Part shown: positions 16,341-25,339 of the stretch, one piece after another
Layout: every line of letters begins with the position of its first letter
Numbering within the stretch: position 1 is the stretch's first letter
DNA from: Chloroflexota bacterium
GTDB taxonomy: Bacteria; Chloroflexota; UBA11872; VXOZ01
DNA length: 43,331 bases
Reading direction: 5' to 3'
NCBI GenBank assembly: GCA_022824225.1
Contig: JAJEAH010000083.1
Span: 1 to 43,331, forward strand
Notes under the pieces: model-generated
Told to the model about the DNA's origin: nothing
Database searches by the model: none
What the model saw: only the letters and a program-made list of their open reading frames with translations
Translations under genes and position numbers: made by a program

Positions 16341-18938
16341 ATGGAGAACAGGTCTCGCACAAAGCGGTTCTGGGGCAAGGCGGACCGCCAGGACCGCAGC
16401 CGCGTCCATTTGCTGGAGCATCACCTGGCGGACGTGGGCGCGTGCTTTGAGGTTTTGCTGGAACAACCGCTAATCCGGCGGCGGCTCGCGCACACCGCGG
16501 GGCGGCAGGACCTTGACGCCGCAACGCGGGCGCGGCTGTGTGTGCTCGCTGCCTTGCACGACATCGGCAAAGTGAACGCCGGGTTTCAGACACAGATTTG
16601 GGACGATGCCGATTTCCCGCCGGGAACGCGCAGGCCGGGCCGCGCTGGGCACACGCTGGATTTGACGCCGGTGTTGTGCGATGAGGACAGCGAAACGGCC
16701 GGCTGGTTCTTCGACGCTTTGGGTTGGTGGAATCACCTGTTGACGTGGGACGACCGGGACGGCGCAACCGTGTGCGGGCTGTTCGTCGCCGCGCTTTCGC
16801 ACCACGGCCGGCCGCTGCAGCTAGATGGCATCAAGCAGCACAACCCGCGAATCTGGCGTCCGTTTGGCGCGTTGAATCCGCCGGAATACACGCGGCGCGT
16901 CGGCCGGATGCTGCGCAAGTGGTTCCCGGAGGCTTTTGCTCCCGCGGGGGAGCCGCTGCCGTCTGCGCCGGAGTTCCAGCATCACTTCCTCGGCCTGTGC
17001 AACCTTGCCGACTGGATCGGGTCCAATGAAGCATGGTTCACGTACCTGGACGAGCCCCGGGATGACTACATCGCCGACGCGCGCGAGTCGGCGCGTCAAG
17101 CCATCCGCATCGCCGGTCTGTGCGTAACAACGCAACGGCAGAAGGTCATCAGGACCGGAGCGCCGGACTTTGCGGGGTTGTTCCCGCACATCGAGCGGCC
17201 CAATGCCATTCAACGTGCGGCCCGCGATGCGCCGCTCAGGGAGCCGCTGGTCATCATCGAGTCGGAGACCGGCTCCGGCAAGACCGAGGCCGCGCTGTGG
17301 CGGTTTGCCGAGTTGTATGCCGCCGGCCTGGTGGACGGGCTGTACTTCGCTCTGCCCACCCGCGCCGCCGCCGCGCAGATTCACAGGCGGGTGCGCCGTC
17401 TCGCCGCCCGGCTGTTCCCGGCCGGCGCGACTCCTGAGACTGTGCTGGCCGTGCCGGGCTACCTGCAAGCCGGCGACGTTACCGGCCATCACTTGCAGGA
17501 TTATCAAGTCTGGTGGGACGACCACGCCGCCGACGGGCGTCGTTGGGCCGCGGAGAGTCCCAAGCGGTTCCTCGCCGCGCAAATCGCCGTGGGCACAGTT
17601 GACCAGGTCTTGCTGGGTTCGTTGAAGGTGAAGAACGCCCACATGCGGGCCGCGAGCCTGGCCCGCAATCTGCTGGTGGTGGACGAGGTCCACGCTTCCG
17701 ACGCCTACATGCGCGAGATATTGGGGGCGGGGCTGGAGGCGCACCTCGACGCCGGCGGTTACGCCCTGCTCATGTCGGCCACGTTGGGAGCGGTGGCCCG
17801 ACGGAAGTGGCTGGGCGCTGACGACACGAATTCGCTGGCCGATGCTATCAACGTCCCCTATCCCGCTGTTAGCGCGCGCAGCGCAACCGTCGCTGCCGGC
17901 GAAAACGGCCAGGCCAAAACCGTTCGCATGGAAAGCCGCCCCATCATGCGCGAGCCGCCGGCTGTCGCCCAAATCGCGTTGGCTGCCGCCCGCGCCGGGG
18001 CCAAAGTCCTGGTGGTGCGCAATACGGTCGATTACGCGGTCAATGCGTGGCAAGCCGTGGCGGAATTGGCCAATGACGAGGTGGAAATCCTGCTGCACCA
18101 TGGCCGCTATGCCGCTGCCGACCGGAAGCATCTGGATTCTTGCGTGGAGGCGCTGCTGGGTAAGGACAAGCGACCGGAGGGCGGCTGCGTGGCGGTGGGT
18201 ACGCAGACGCTGGAGCAGTCGCTGGACATCGACGCCGACCTGCTCATCACCGACCTGTGCCCCGCCGACGTGCTGCTGCAACGCATCGGCCGGCTGCATC
18301 GCCATGACCGGCACGACCGGCCGCCGGACTACGCCGCGCCGCAGTGCATCGTGCTGACGCCGGCGTGTAACGACTTGTCGCCGCTGCTGGCGGGCGGCCG
18401 GGATGCCAACGGCCTGGGGCCGCATGGCGGCGTCTATGAGGACCTGCGGATTTTGCAGGCAACGCTGGGGCTGGTTGCCGAACATCCGCAGTGGGAAATA
18501 CCGGCGATGAACCGGGAACTGGTGGAGCGGGCGACCCATCCGGAGGAGCTTGCGGCCATAGAGACCAGGGGCGACGCCTGGAAAGAGCACGGCATCGAGG
18601 TCAAGGGCGGCGAGATCGGCGACTGGCAAACGGCGGGCAACGCCACAATCCGCCGTGATAGAAGCTTCTTCGAGGACAACCGCGAGATGCTGTTTCCCCC
18701 GGACGACGAGCGCATTCGCACCCGCCTGGGCGACGACCGGGTGGACATCGCGTTCAGCCCGCAGCCGGCCAGCCCTTTCCATGGCGCGCCGATCGAGCGC
18801 ATCGCTATGAGCGTGCGCTGGTTGTCAGGCGAGGAGCTACCGGAGAAAGTGGAAACGGCCCCAATAGACGGCGGGTTCGAATTCGCCGTGGGACCGCGCC
18901 GGTTCCGCTACGACCGGCTGGGCCTGCGGCGGGTGTAG
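16341..18938 (+). CDS. cas3: CRISPR-associated nuclease-helicase Cas3
   Basis: 865 residues. An N-terminal HD nuclease domain has His28 (LLEHHLAD), the HD pair at 73-74 (AALHDIGK) and a later HHGRPLQ. It is followed by a superfamily 2 helicase with Walker A SETGSGKTEAA near 307-316, the DEVH box VVDEVHASD near 443, the SAT motif LMSATLG, GTQTLEQSLDIDAD and motif VI QRIGRLHRH near 645. Cas3 degrades DNA bound by Cascade in type I CRISPR interference. All motifs look intact and the length is normal for type I-E. No Cascade gene (cse1, cse2, cas7, cas5, cas6) or cas1/cas2 is present. The flanks are a broken fic gene and degenerate I-E repeats. A 653-codon frame on the other strand is a shadow. 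Confidence 0.93.
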   Translation: MENRSRTKRFWGKADRQDRSRVHLLEHHLADVGACFEVLLEQPLIRRRLAHTAGRQDLDAATRARLCVLAALHDIGKVNAGFQTQIWDDADFPPGTRRPGRAGHTLDLTPVLCDEDSETAGWFFDALGWWNHLLTWDDRDGATVCGLFVAALSHHGRPLQLDGIKQHNPRIWRPFGALNPPEYTRRVGRMLRKWFPEAFAPAGEPLPSAPEFQHHFLGLCNLADWIGSNEAWFTYLDEPRDDYIADARESARQAIRIAGLCVTTQRQKVIRTGAPDFAGLFPHIERPNAIQRAARDAPLREPLVIIESETGSGKTEAALWRFAELYAAGLVDGLYFALPTRAAAAQIHRRVRRLAARLFPAGATPETVLAVPGYLQAGDVTGHHLQDYQVWWDDHAADGRRWAAESPKRFLAAQIAVGTVDQVLLGSLKVKNAHMRAASLARNLLVVDEVHASDAYMREILGAGLEAHLDAGGYALLMSATLGAVARRKWLGADDTNSLADAINVPYPAVSARSATVAAGENGQAKTVRMESRPIMREPPAVAQIALAAARAGAKVLVVRNTVDYAVNAWQAVAELANDEVEILLHHGRYAAADRKHLDSCVEALLGKDKRPEGGCVAVGTQTLEQSLDIDADLLITDLCPADVLLQRIGRLHRHDRHDRPPDYAAPQCIVLTPACNDLSPLLAGGRDANGLGPHGGVYEDLRILQATLGLVAEHPQWEIPAMNRELVERATHPEELAAIETRGDAWKEHGIEVKGGEIGDWQTAGNATIRRDRSFFEDNREMLFPPDDERIRTRLGDDRVDIAFSPQPASPFHGAPIERIAMSVRWLSGEELPEKVETAPIDGGFEFAVGPRRFRYDRLGLRRV

Positions 18939-19085
18939 CCCCGGTTGACTGAGGCTGCGCTCGGATTGACAGAAAATGCGGCCCCGCAACGACTTCAAGG
19001 CTGTGCCTCCTGACCCCCCAGAGCGATGTGGTTGAGCTTCGCTAGAATTGACAATAGCCCATTGACCCCTAGGAAGAGTCTGAAC

Positions 19086-19235
19086 TACTTGGCAAAGGCA
19101 TCGGGGATAGACCGGACGTAAGGGCGTGAAGGGAAAGATGAAGACGGTTCCCCCGCAGACGCGGGGATAGACCGTATATCATATTGGCTTGACGAGGTTT
19201 GTAATGCGTTCCCCCGCACATGTGGGGGTAGACCG
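19086..19235 (-). CRISPR. degenerate type I-E CRISPR cluster, three repeats
   Basis: 29-bp repeats at 19146-19174 and 19207-19235, with a decayed copy at 19086-19114 in which only TCGGGGATAGACCG is kept. The spacers are 31 and 32 bp, giving a 60-61 bp period. Read on the minus strand the repeat begins CGGTCTATCCCCGCG and holds the GC-rich dyad (CCCCGC/GCGGGG) of I-E repeats. The third copy has CACATGTGGGGG in its centre. The cluster starts about 147 bp after cas3. Several mutations in each repeat suggest the array is old. Confidence 0.85.
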
Positions 19236-19379
19236 CGGCCAGCTAATAAGCTCGTAACGGCGGTCATCGCGCTTGCGTTCGCAATCGCTGCCGCGCTTGG
19301 TTACGCAGACCCCGGCGAGCAGCAAGCCGTCAGCGGGTTGGTCGAGTCGTTGTTTGCGGAAAGGTCATGGAGGCGTACT
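19236..19379 (+). other. open stretch fused to a CRISPR repeat, phage-like membrane segment
   Basis: Directly after the third CRISPR repeat the plus strand reads RPANKLVTAVIALAFA then a Gly/Ala-rich hydrophobic helix and GEQQAVSGLVESLFAER, in the frame of the following lipoprotein. Short holin-like phage proteins have this look. There is no start codon, so it is probably the 3' part of a gene whose 5' part was lost at the repeat. Identity is uncertain. Confidence 0.4.
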
Positions 19380-19793
19380 ATGAGAAGACTCTTCGCGGTT
19401 CTGGCGTTGTTGGCGCTCGCAGGTTGCAGTTCTGACGCGGAGATTGCATCCCGCAATTTGTCGCAGGCGGCAGACCAATTTGAGATTAGCCGCCGCATCG
19501 TGTTCTACAACGGCATCACAGATTCCTACATGCTGGTGATCGAAGGCCGGTGCTCCATCTTTGAGGACAGAGCAGGCGGCTCGGCGCAACTTGAAGTGAC
19601 GTGCAAAGTCGGCGACGACGCTTACAAGAAGCACTTCCTGGGCCTGAGCGATAACGTGACCTACTTCGCGGAACAGCGGGACGCGGCCGACGTGAGCGCA
19701 TTCCACTATCGGGTCACGTTCAAGCCACAGCAAATCGTCCCTGACATTGACATCCGCGTAGACCCCGGTGACGGGCCGCGGAGCCAGCCGTGA
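19380..19793 (+). CDS. phage-type beta-sandwich lipoprotein
   Basis: 137 residues from the ATG at 19380, which has TGGAGG upstream. The N-terminus MRRLFAVLALLALAGCSSD is a lipoprotein signal with lipobox LAGC, so the mature protein would be lipid-anchored outside the membrane. The body contains SQAADQFEISRRIVFYNGI, a GRCS-x-CKVGDDAYKKHFLGLSDNVTY block and YRVTFKPQQIVPDIDIRV. From memory this closely resembles a small lipoprotein family encoded by many tailed phages of Actinobacteria and Proteobacteria; its role is unknown. It is flanked on both sides by CRISPR repeats, so the gene looks like captured or inserted phage DNA. The open frame continues upstream to a TTG, but the signal peptide fixes the start. 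Confidence 0.75.
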   Translation: MRRLFAVLALLALAGCSSDAEIASRNLSQAADQFEISRRIVFYNGITDSYMLVIEGRCSIFEDRAGGSAQLEVTCKVGDDAYKKHFLGLSDNVTYFAEQRDAADVSAFHYRVTFKPQQIVPDIDIRVDPGDGPRSQP

Positions 19794-19842
19794 GATAGGT
19801 GTTTCGTGCCATAGTGGGAGGCAGCGCAGGCACAGCGACCAA

Positions 19843-19932
19843 TCTCCCCCCGCACACGCGGGGATAGACCGGGCACTCGGGCTACAATCGGCATTGAATA
19901 CGCGGTTCCCCCGCACGCGCGGGGATAGACCC
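19843..19932 (-). CRISPR. CRISPR cluster, two type I-E repeats
   Basis: 29-bp repeats at 19843-19871 and 19904-19932 enclose one 32-bp spacer (19872-19903). Repeat and period match the cluster at 19086-19235 and the orientation is the same, so both are parts of one former array. The distance between the clusters (607 bp) is not a multiple of the 61-bp unit. The last repeat ends in ACCC instead of ACCG. Confidence 0.85.
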
Positions 19933-20155
19933 GGCGCAGCAAGACTCTTTGCCGGTCTTTCCAGCGACGTGCGGGGCAGGCGGTTGGCGCCGGGGTGCAG
20001 ACATTCGGCAGCCAACGCCCGCAGCCGGTCTGGCGTGAAGGCGATCGCGTTCGCTCCGGTTTGAGCGAACGCCCCCTGGGCGATGTCGGGGCCGGCCGTT
20101 CTGGGGGAAGAAAAGCCGAATCAACCGGAATTGCCTATCCGGCTACGGCTCATGG

Positions 20156-20229
20156 TGGCTGGGGAACCAGGATTCGAACCTGGACTTATGGATCCAGAAT
20201 CCACTGTCCTACCATTAGACGATTCCCCA
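20156..20229 (-). tRNA. tRNA-Gln (anticodon CTG)
   Basis: Read from 20229, the acceptor TGGGGAA pairs with TTCCCCA; then follow G and an encoded CCA. The D-arm is GTCTAATGGTAGGAC, the anticodon stem GTGGA/TCCAT with loop TTCTGGA, and the T-arm CCAGG-TTCGAAT-CCTGG. The anticodon CTG reads CAG codons. The discriminator G and the sequence agree with bacterial tRNA-Gln. It lies 224 bp from the last CRISPR repeat; tRNA genes are common integration sites. Confidence 0.95.
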
Positions 20230-20455
20230 AGGCGGCTAGCGCTCGCACACAGACCGTACCGGCACACGGCGATTACTGCCGTACGTTCGCGTGCAGCGGA
20301 GCCAATTTCATGGTACTAAGGCGCTCGGACTCTCGTCAACAGGGCGGAGAATATGAGGCTAGCCGGTTTGGGCTTGTAGCCTGTGCAAGCGGCGTTGCCA
20401 AGTCCTGCCAGGGGCAGCCAAGTCCTGCCCAGGGCGGCTAGGTCATTTGGGGCAT

Positions 20456-20631
20456 AGCAGAATGTCGATCCAAGCGAAGCCGAATGTCGATCCGGGCGTA
20501 GCAGAGCGTCGGTCCAGGCATAGCAGAATGCCGATTCAGGCGTAGCAGAGCGTCGGTCCGGGCGTAGCAAAATGTCGATCCGGGCGTAGTTGAATGTCAT
20601 TCCGAGCGCAGTTCAATGTCATTCCGAGTGG
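20456..20631. repeat. 22-bp tandem array, eight units
   Basis: Units begin AGCAGAATGTCGATCC and end GGGCGT. They change gradually along the array; the last two read AATGTCATTCCGAGCGC, which is the tip of the dispersed palindromic element that starts right after. It lies in the 1040-bp gene-free gap 20230-21269, which otherwise holds the element at about 20610-20810 and the next array. I see no gene in this gap. Confidence 0.85.
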
Positions 20632-20788
20632 AGCGAGGAATCTAGAGTCCGCGTCTCAACCAGGCCGCAGCGGCTCGCGCCCCAGACCCCGCGCGCCAAG
20701 CGGAGCGAGGAATCTCATTCGCGGAATACAGAGTCCGCGTCTCAACCGTCGCAGTTGGCCCGGCACCTTAGATTCCTCACTGCGCTGC

Positions 20789-20950
20789 GCTCCGTTCGGA
20801 ATGACAGGTGCATGCGCTCCGTTCGGAATGACAGGTGCATGTGCTCCGTTCGGAATGACAGGTGCATGCGCTCCGTTCGGAATGACATGGGCATGCGCTC
20901 CGTTCGGAATGACATGGGCATGCGCTTCGTTCGGAATGACAGGTGCACAT
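20789..20950. repeat. 27-bp tandem array, six units
   Basis: The unit GCTCCGTTCGGAATGACAGG plus TGCATGC is repeated six times with few changes (CATGGGC in units four and five). Its core TTCGGAATGACA is the right tip of the palindromic element at about 20610-20810. Because 27 is a multiple of three, all frames stay open, which explains several long spurious open frames here. Confidence 0.9.
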
Positions 20951-21269
20951 GCGGTGCGTGGTACCGATGCTCCGTGTGACCGCCTGCCGTGCACAACGAG
21001 CCGGACAACGAATTGCCATGCGCTACGTGCCGGACAACGAATTGCACTGAATAGGGCGCGTACGACCGGTACGTTGCGGGAAAGTCTACCCACCGCCGCG
21101 TGCGCAGGCTACACTAGTAAGGTGGCACAACGGCCGGCTCCCGCCGGCGCCGGCTCTTCGGGATTGATTCCGGCCTGCGCCGCGCAGCCACGACCGTCCG
21201 GGATGACGTAAATCCACAACGCGGGGCGCAAGCGAACGTACCTGAAGGAACGGACAACCGACACGACCT

Positions 21270-23645
21270 ATGGACCCCAAAACACTCGAACTGCTTGAAT
21301 TTCCCAAGATTCGCGCGCTGCTCGCGGAGCACGCGCATTTTTCCGCCAGCAAGGCATTGGCGGCGGAACTCACGCCTTCCACCGGGCCGGAGGCCGTAGA
21401 GCATCTGCTGGCCGAGACCGCCGAAGCGCGGGACCTCTTGCGCCTGCACCCCAACTTCACCATCGGACCGGCCCATGACGTGCGCGAGCTAGTTGGCTAC
21501 GCCGCGCGGGGCGGGGTGCTGAGCGCGGCGGCTCTCCTGGAAATCTCCGACACGGTGCGCAGCGGCCGCATGACGCGGGAAATGCTCGTGCGCCGCACCG
21601 AGACGTTCCCTTTGCTCAGCCGCCTGGCGCGGGAAATCATGCGCTGCGATCCGCTGCAAGGCGCTATCGAACAAGCCGTGGGGCCCGACGGCGAAATGCT
21701 GGATAGCGCCAGTCCGCTGCTGCGCTCGCTGCGCCAGGAAGTGCGAGCCGTCCACAACCAGTTGCTCGACCGCATGCAGGCCCTCTCGCGGGCGCCCGAA
21801 TACCTCACCTTCTTGCAGGACCCCATCGTTACACTGCGGTCGGACCGCTACGTGCTGCCGGTGAAGTCCGAGTTTCGCGGGCGTGTGCAGGGCATCGTGC
21901 ATGACGAGTCCGCCAGCGGCGCGACCGTTTTCGTGGAACCGCTGGACGTGGTGGACATCAACAACCGCTGGCGCAGCGCCCAACGCGAGGAACAGCGGGA
22001 AATCGATCGCATCCTGCGCGCCCTATCCACGGAAGTCGGCGTGTATCAAACGGAACTCAACGAAAATGTGGCTACCCTGGCGGGAATTGACGTAATCCTG
22101 GCCAAAGCCCGCTACGCCGAGACCATGGAAGCCGAGCGGCCCGCGGTCGTCAATGGCTATCACTTCTTGTTCCGCAAGGCCCGCCACCCCTTGCTCACCG
22201 GCGAAGTTGTGCCAATCGACGTCTATTTGGGCCGGGACCCCAACCGCGCCAGCGGGCGCGAATTCTACGTGCTCGTCATCACCGGCCCGAATACCGGCGG
22301 CAAGACCGTGGCGCTCAAGACCGTGGGCTTGCTCACGGTCATGGGGCAGTGCGGGCTGCATCTGCCGGCGGCCGTGGGCTCGCGGCTGGCGGTGTTCCGG
22401 CAGGTGCACGCCGACATCGGCGACGAGCAGAGCATCGAGCAGAGCCTTTCCACGTTCTCGTCCCACCTCTCCAAGATCATTCCCATCCTGGAGGAGGCCG
22501 ACGAGCGGTCGCTGGTGCTGTTCGACGAGCTTGGCGCGGGCACCGATCCCCAGGAAGGCTCGGCCCTGGCCCAGGCAATCCTGCTCTACCTGCGGGATAG
22601 GCGCGTGCCCACGGTGGCGACGAGCCACTTTTCGGCGGTGAAGGCCCTGGCCCACGTGGAAGAATTCATGCAGAACGCCAGCGTGGAATTCGACGTGGAG
22701 CATCTGGCGCCAACGTATGTGCTCACTATCGGCTCACCGGGCACCAGCCACGCGCTGCAAATCGCCGGGCGGCTGGGTCTCGATCCCGCGATTGCGGCGC
22801 TGGCGGAAGCGCGGTTTAGTCCCACCGAACAGGCCGTGGACGAACTCATGGAATCCCTGCGGGACGAAACCGAGCAACTGAAGGCTGAGCGTGAGCACTT
22901 GGCGAACGACCGCGCCAGCGTGGAAGCGCAGCGCGACGCCCTGGCGGCGCGGGTGCGGGATATGGAAGCCGCAATCGCCGAGCAACGCACCGCCGCCTGG
23001 CAGCAGGCAACGCAGGAGGCGGGCGAACTGGTGCAGCAGATCGATTCGCTGGTGCGCCAGGCGAAGGCATTTGCCGCGCCGACGGACGCAAACCGCAAGC
23101 TGCTGGAACACACCGCCACCCAGGCGCGGGAACGACAGCGGGAAATGCGCACCCGCGAGCGGGGAACCCGCCAGGTGACTGAACCGCTGACCGTGGCCGC
23201 GGGCGATACGGTGCGCGTAAGGGGCTGGCAAGTGCCCGGACAGGTGCTGGCCGCCCCCGACGCCCGGGGGCAGGTTGCCCTGCAGCTCGGTCAGATCAAG
23301 ACCCGGGTGGCGGTGGATGAGATTGCGTCGGTGGATGCTCCGCCCCGGCAGCCGCAACCGGAAACCCGCAACCGCGATACCACGCCATCCGCCCCGCTGG
23401 TGCCAATCGAGATCGACATCCGGGGCAACCGGGCTGAGGAGAGTATTGGCACGGTGGACCGCTATCTCGACCAAGCGTTGCACGGCGGTTTGAAGAGCGT
23501 GCGCATCATTCACGGCAAGGGTACCGGCGCGCTGCGCGCCGCCATCCACGACATGCTGCGGGGCCATCCGCTGGTCCGCCGCTACCGCACGGCCCCCGCG
23601 CGGGAAGGCGGCGACGGCGCGACGGTGGTAGAACTCGCCCAGTAA
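21270..23645 (+). CDS. mutS2: endonuclease MutS2
   Basis: 791 residues, full length. MutS2 is a MutS homologue without the mismatch-recognition domains. It limits recombination and, by more recent work on the family, can act on collided ribosomes. Core and lever parts are followed by the ATPase with Walker A ITGPNTGGKTVALKT, Walker B LVLFDELGAGTDP and the ABC-like STFSSHLSKI. A coiled-coil of about 120 residues (EQLKAEREHLANDRASVE) leads to the C-terminal Smr nuclease domain, with IEIDIRGNRAEES and IIHGKGTGALR. The start ATG at 21270 fits family N-termini (MDPKTLELLEFPKIRALL). The gene stands alone between repeat-filled gaps. Confidence 0.95.
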   Translation: MDPKTLELLEFPKIRALLAEHAHFSASKALAAELTPSTGPEAVEHLLAETAEARDLLRLHPNFTIGPAHDVRELVGYAARGGVLSAAALLEISDTVRSGRMTREMLVRRTETFPLLSRLAREIMRCDPLQGAIEQAVGPDGEMLDSASPLLRSLRQEVRAVHNQLLDRMQALSRAPEYLTFLQDPIVTLRSDRYVLPVKSEFRGRVQGIVHDESASGATVFVEPLDVVDINNRWRSAQREEQREIDRILRALSTEVGVYQTELNENVATLAGIDVILAKARYAETMEAERPAVVNGYHFLFRKARHPLLTGEVVPIDVYLGRDPNRASGREFYVLVITGPNTGGKTVALKTVGLLTVMGQCGLHLPAAVGSRLAVFRQVHADIGDEQSIEQSLSTFSSHLSKIIPILEEADERSLVLFDELGAGTDPQEGSALAQAILLYLRDRRVPTVATSHFSAVKALAHVEEFMQNASVEFDVEHLAPTYVLTIGSPGTSHALQIAGRLGLDPAIAALAEARFSPTEQAVDELMESLRDETEQLKAEREHLANDRASVEAQRDALAARVRDMEAAIAEQRTAAWQQATQEAGELVQQIDSLVRQAKAFAAPTDANRKLLEHTATQARERQREMRTRERGTRQVTEPLTVAAGDTVRVRGWQVPGQVLAAPDARGQVALQLGQIKTRVAVDEIASVDAPPRQPQPETRNRDTTPSAPLVPIEIDIRGNRAEESIGTVDRYLDQALHGGLKSVRIIHGKGTGALRAAIHDMLRGHPLVRRYRTAPAREGGDGATVVELAQ

Positions 23646-23794
23646 CAGGCGGGCGCTCCCTGCGCAGCGCCCCGCCGTAGCCGCGATTCTGTAACTCGCC
23701 CAGGAGCGGGCGGGCGCTCCCAAGACCGCGATTAGTGGATACTGACTTTGTCTGCACAGGTAAGAGCGTCAACGTAAACGGCTGCTCCCCGATA

Positions 23795-24002
23795 TGTCAT
23801 TCTGAGGAGTGCAGCGACGAAGAATCTAGAGTCCGGAGCGCTTTTGATTCCTCGCTGCGCTCGGAATGACATTGACTGCCGTTCGGAATGACATAGGGGT
23901 GCACCGTTCGGCGTGGCATGGGCGCGTGCAGCGTTCGGCGTGGCGTGGGCACGTGCTGCGTTTGGTTTGGCGTGGGCGCGTGCAGCGTTCGGCGTGGCGT
24001 GG
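23795..24002. repeat. palindromic element plus 27-bp tandem array
   Basis: 23795-23872 is a short member of the TGTCATTC...GGAATGACA family with an AGAATCTAGAG centre. From 23881 a 27-bp array follows its right tip: one unit of 25 bp still reads GTTCGGAATGACA, and three and a half later units read GTTCGGCGTGGCGTGGGC. This is part of the 714-bp gene-free gap 23646-24359. The first bases after mutS2 (23646-23735) also hold a short duplication of GGCGGGCGCTCCC. Confidence 0.8.
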
Positions 24003-24021
24003 ATGTGCGTTCCCTGTCTTT

Positions 24022-24125
24022 TGTCATTCCGAGCGCAGCGAGGAATCTAGCTCCCGCGCAACGTGCCGCCCGCTTGGCGCAGCTCCTTAGATTCCTCACT
24101 GCGCTGCGCTCCATTCGGAATGACA
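24022..24125. repeat. palindromic dispersed element, complete copy
   Basis: 104 bp with termini TGTCATTCCGAGCGCAGCGA and, inverted, TTCGGAATGACA. Both ends carry GAGGAATCTA or its complement. The centre (about 40 bp) is unique. This is the cleanest copy of the family in the window and can serve as reference for the others. Confidence 0.85.
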
Positions 24126-24359
24126 TTCGATACACCCTTCGCGCTACCTCTTCACCATCCCCCGTCTCCCCGCCTTCTACAAGATACAAATGACATGAGT
24201 TGTAGTCCAGCAAGGAATTCAGGTCTAAATCTACCAATCCCCCCAAGACGCAGGTTGCAAACCTGCGCTACCGGGGAAATCGCCCAGTCAAGCCATTGAC
24301 GACGGCGGCCAGGCCGCGAGCGACGGGCCGTTGCGACCGCACGCGGCCGACGGCCTTCC

Positions 24360-25151
24360 CTACACGCCCTTGGACGTAAGGAAGTCGTAGCTGGAGCGCA
24401 GGCAGTCGAAGGGATCACGCCGGCAGGTGTCTTGCTCCACGGCGTACCATTCCACACCCGTCTCGTTGCCGGCGGCGATGATGCCGTCCCAGTCCAGGTT
24501 GCCCTCGCCCACCGGGCACATGATCGGCCCGTCCTTGGCGTCCACTTCCTTGTCTTTGGCGTGAATCACCGGTACGCGGCCGGCGCACTGCCGGAGCAGG
24601 CGCTCGGGATTGGCCCCGGCGTGGGCTACCCAGTAGACGTCGAACTCCAGCGTAAAGTTCGGGCCGCCTTCCTCGATGAAGATGTCGATGAGGGTCTTGG
24701 GGCCGGGAGCGTAGCGCTCGAATTCGTGGGAGTGGTTGTGGTAGCCGAAGGTGAGACCGGCGGCTTTGAGCTTCGCGATGACGGGCTGTGCCGCCGCCAG
24801 GAACGCGCGGTAGCCCGCCTCGCCCTGGCTGCGGTACGGCTGCGGAATGCCGCCGATGGCAACGTAGTCGCACGCCAGCACGCCATGGTAGTCAATCTCC
24901 GCTTGGGTGTCATTGGCCAGGTTGTCCCAACTGCGGTGGGTGGCAATGCAGCGGATGCCGTTGTCATCCAGCATCTGCTTGGCTTCCTGCACGGTGATTT
25001 CCGGGTTGTCGCTCTCCAGCGCGCCGATAGCGGAAAACTGCGCGGCCTCATAGCCAATACTGCTGATCTTGCGCAGGGATTCGGCCAGGTCTTGGCGCGT
25101 GTGCGTGTGGTCGCGGACGGTGTACATCTGCGCCGCCACTTTGCTCGGCAT
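24360..25151 (-). CDS. sugar phosphate isomerase/epimerase (xylose isomerase-like TIM barrel)
   Basis: 263 residues of the AP endonuclease family 2 / xylose isomerase-like TIM-barrel superfamily, which includes sugar and inositol isomerases and epimerases. Recognisable are MYTVRDH near the N-terminus, GYEAAQF, the metal-binding FGYHNHSHEF, the acidic TLEFDVYWV and the HAKDKE segment, then GEGNLDWDGI. The start ATG at 25151 has AGGAG at good spacing. The gene is monocistronic by its surroundings. The oxidoreductase at 26717 belongs to a family often paired with such isomerases in sugar or inositol catabolism, but here the two are on opposite strands and 1.5 kb apart. Substrate unknown. Confidence 0.88.
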   Translation of the reverse strand: MPSKVAAQMYTVRDHTHTRQDLAESLRKISSIGYEAAQFSAIGALESDNPEITVQEAKQMLDDNGIRCIATHRSWDNLANDTQAEIDYHGVLACDYVAIGGIPQPYRSQGEAGYRAFLAAAQPVIAKLKAAGLTFGYHNHSHEFERYAPGPKTLIDIFIEEGGPNFTLEFDVYWVAHAGANPERLLRQCAGRVPVIHAKDKEVDAKDGPIMCPVGEGNLDWDGIIAAGNETGVEWYAVEQDTCRRDPFDCLRSSYDFLTSKGV

Positions 25152-25339
25152 CGGTTGCTCCTTGTGCTCAGATTCACCTGGGGCTGCGGGCTATTCTCAC
25201 GTGATTATATACTCTTTGCCGCCGTCCCAGTAGCGCCGGCCGTACCGGTGAGCGGATTCCTGCCGGGCGGAAAGTAGCGCTAGGCGCAGACACAGCGCCC
25301 CGCAACGAGTTTGCGCGCAGTGCCGTTTCTCAAAAGCGT

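Noticed and set aside
16821-18782. Minus-strand open frame of 653 codons
   Set aside because: Antisense to cas3; no recognisable motif or start signal.
19365-20015. Minus-strand frame across the CRISPR clusters
   Set aside because: It reads through CRISPR repeats (GLSPRVRG-like products) and antisense to the lipoprotein gene. The part 19933-20015 looks protein-like but could not be assigned.
20594-21211. Plus-strand open frame of 205 codons with repeated CAPFGMTGA
   Set aside because: Produced by the 27-bp tandem array, whose period is a multiple of three. The minus strand is equally open. No ribosome-binding site.
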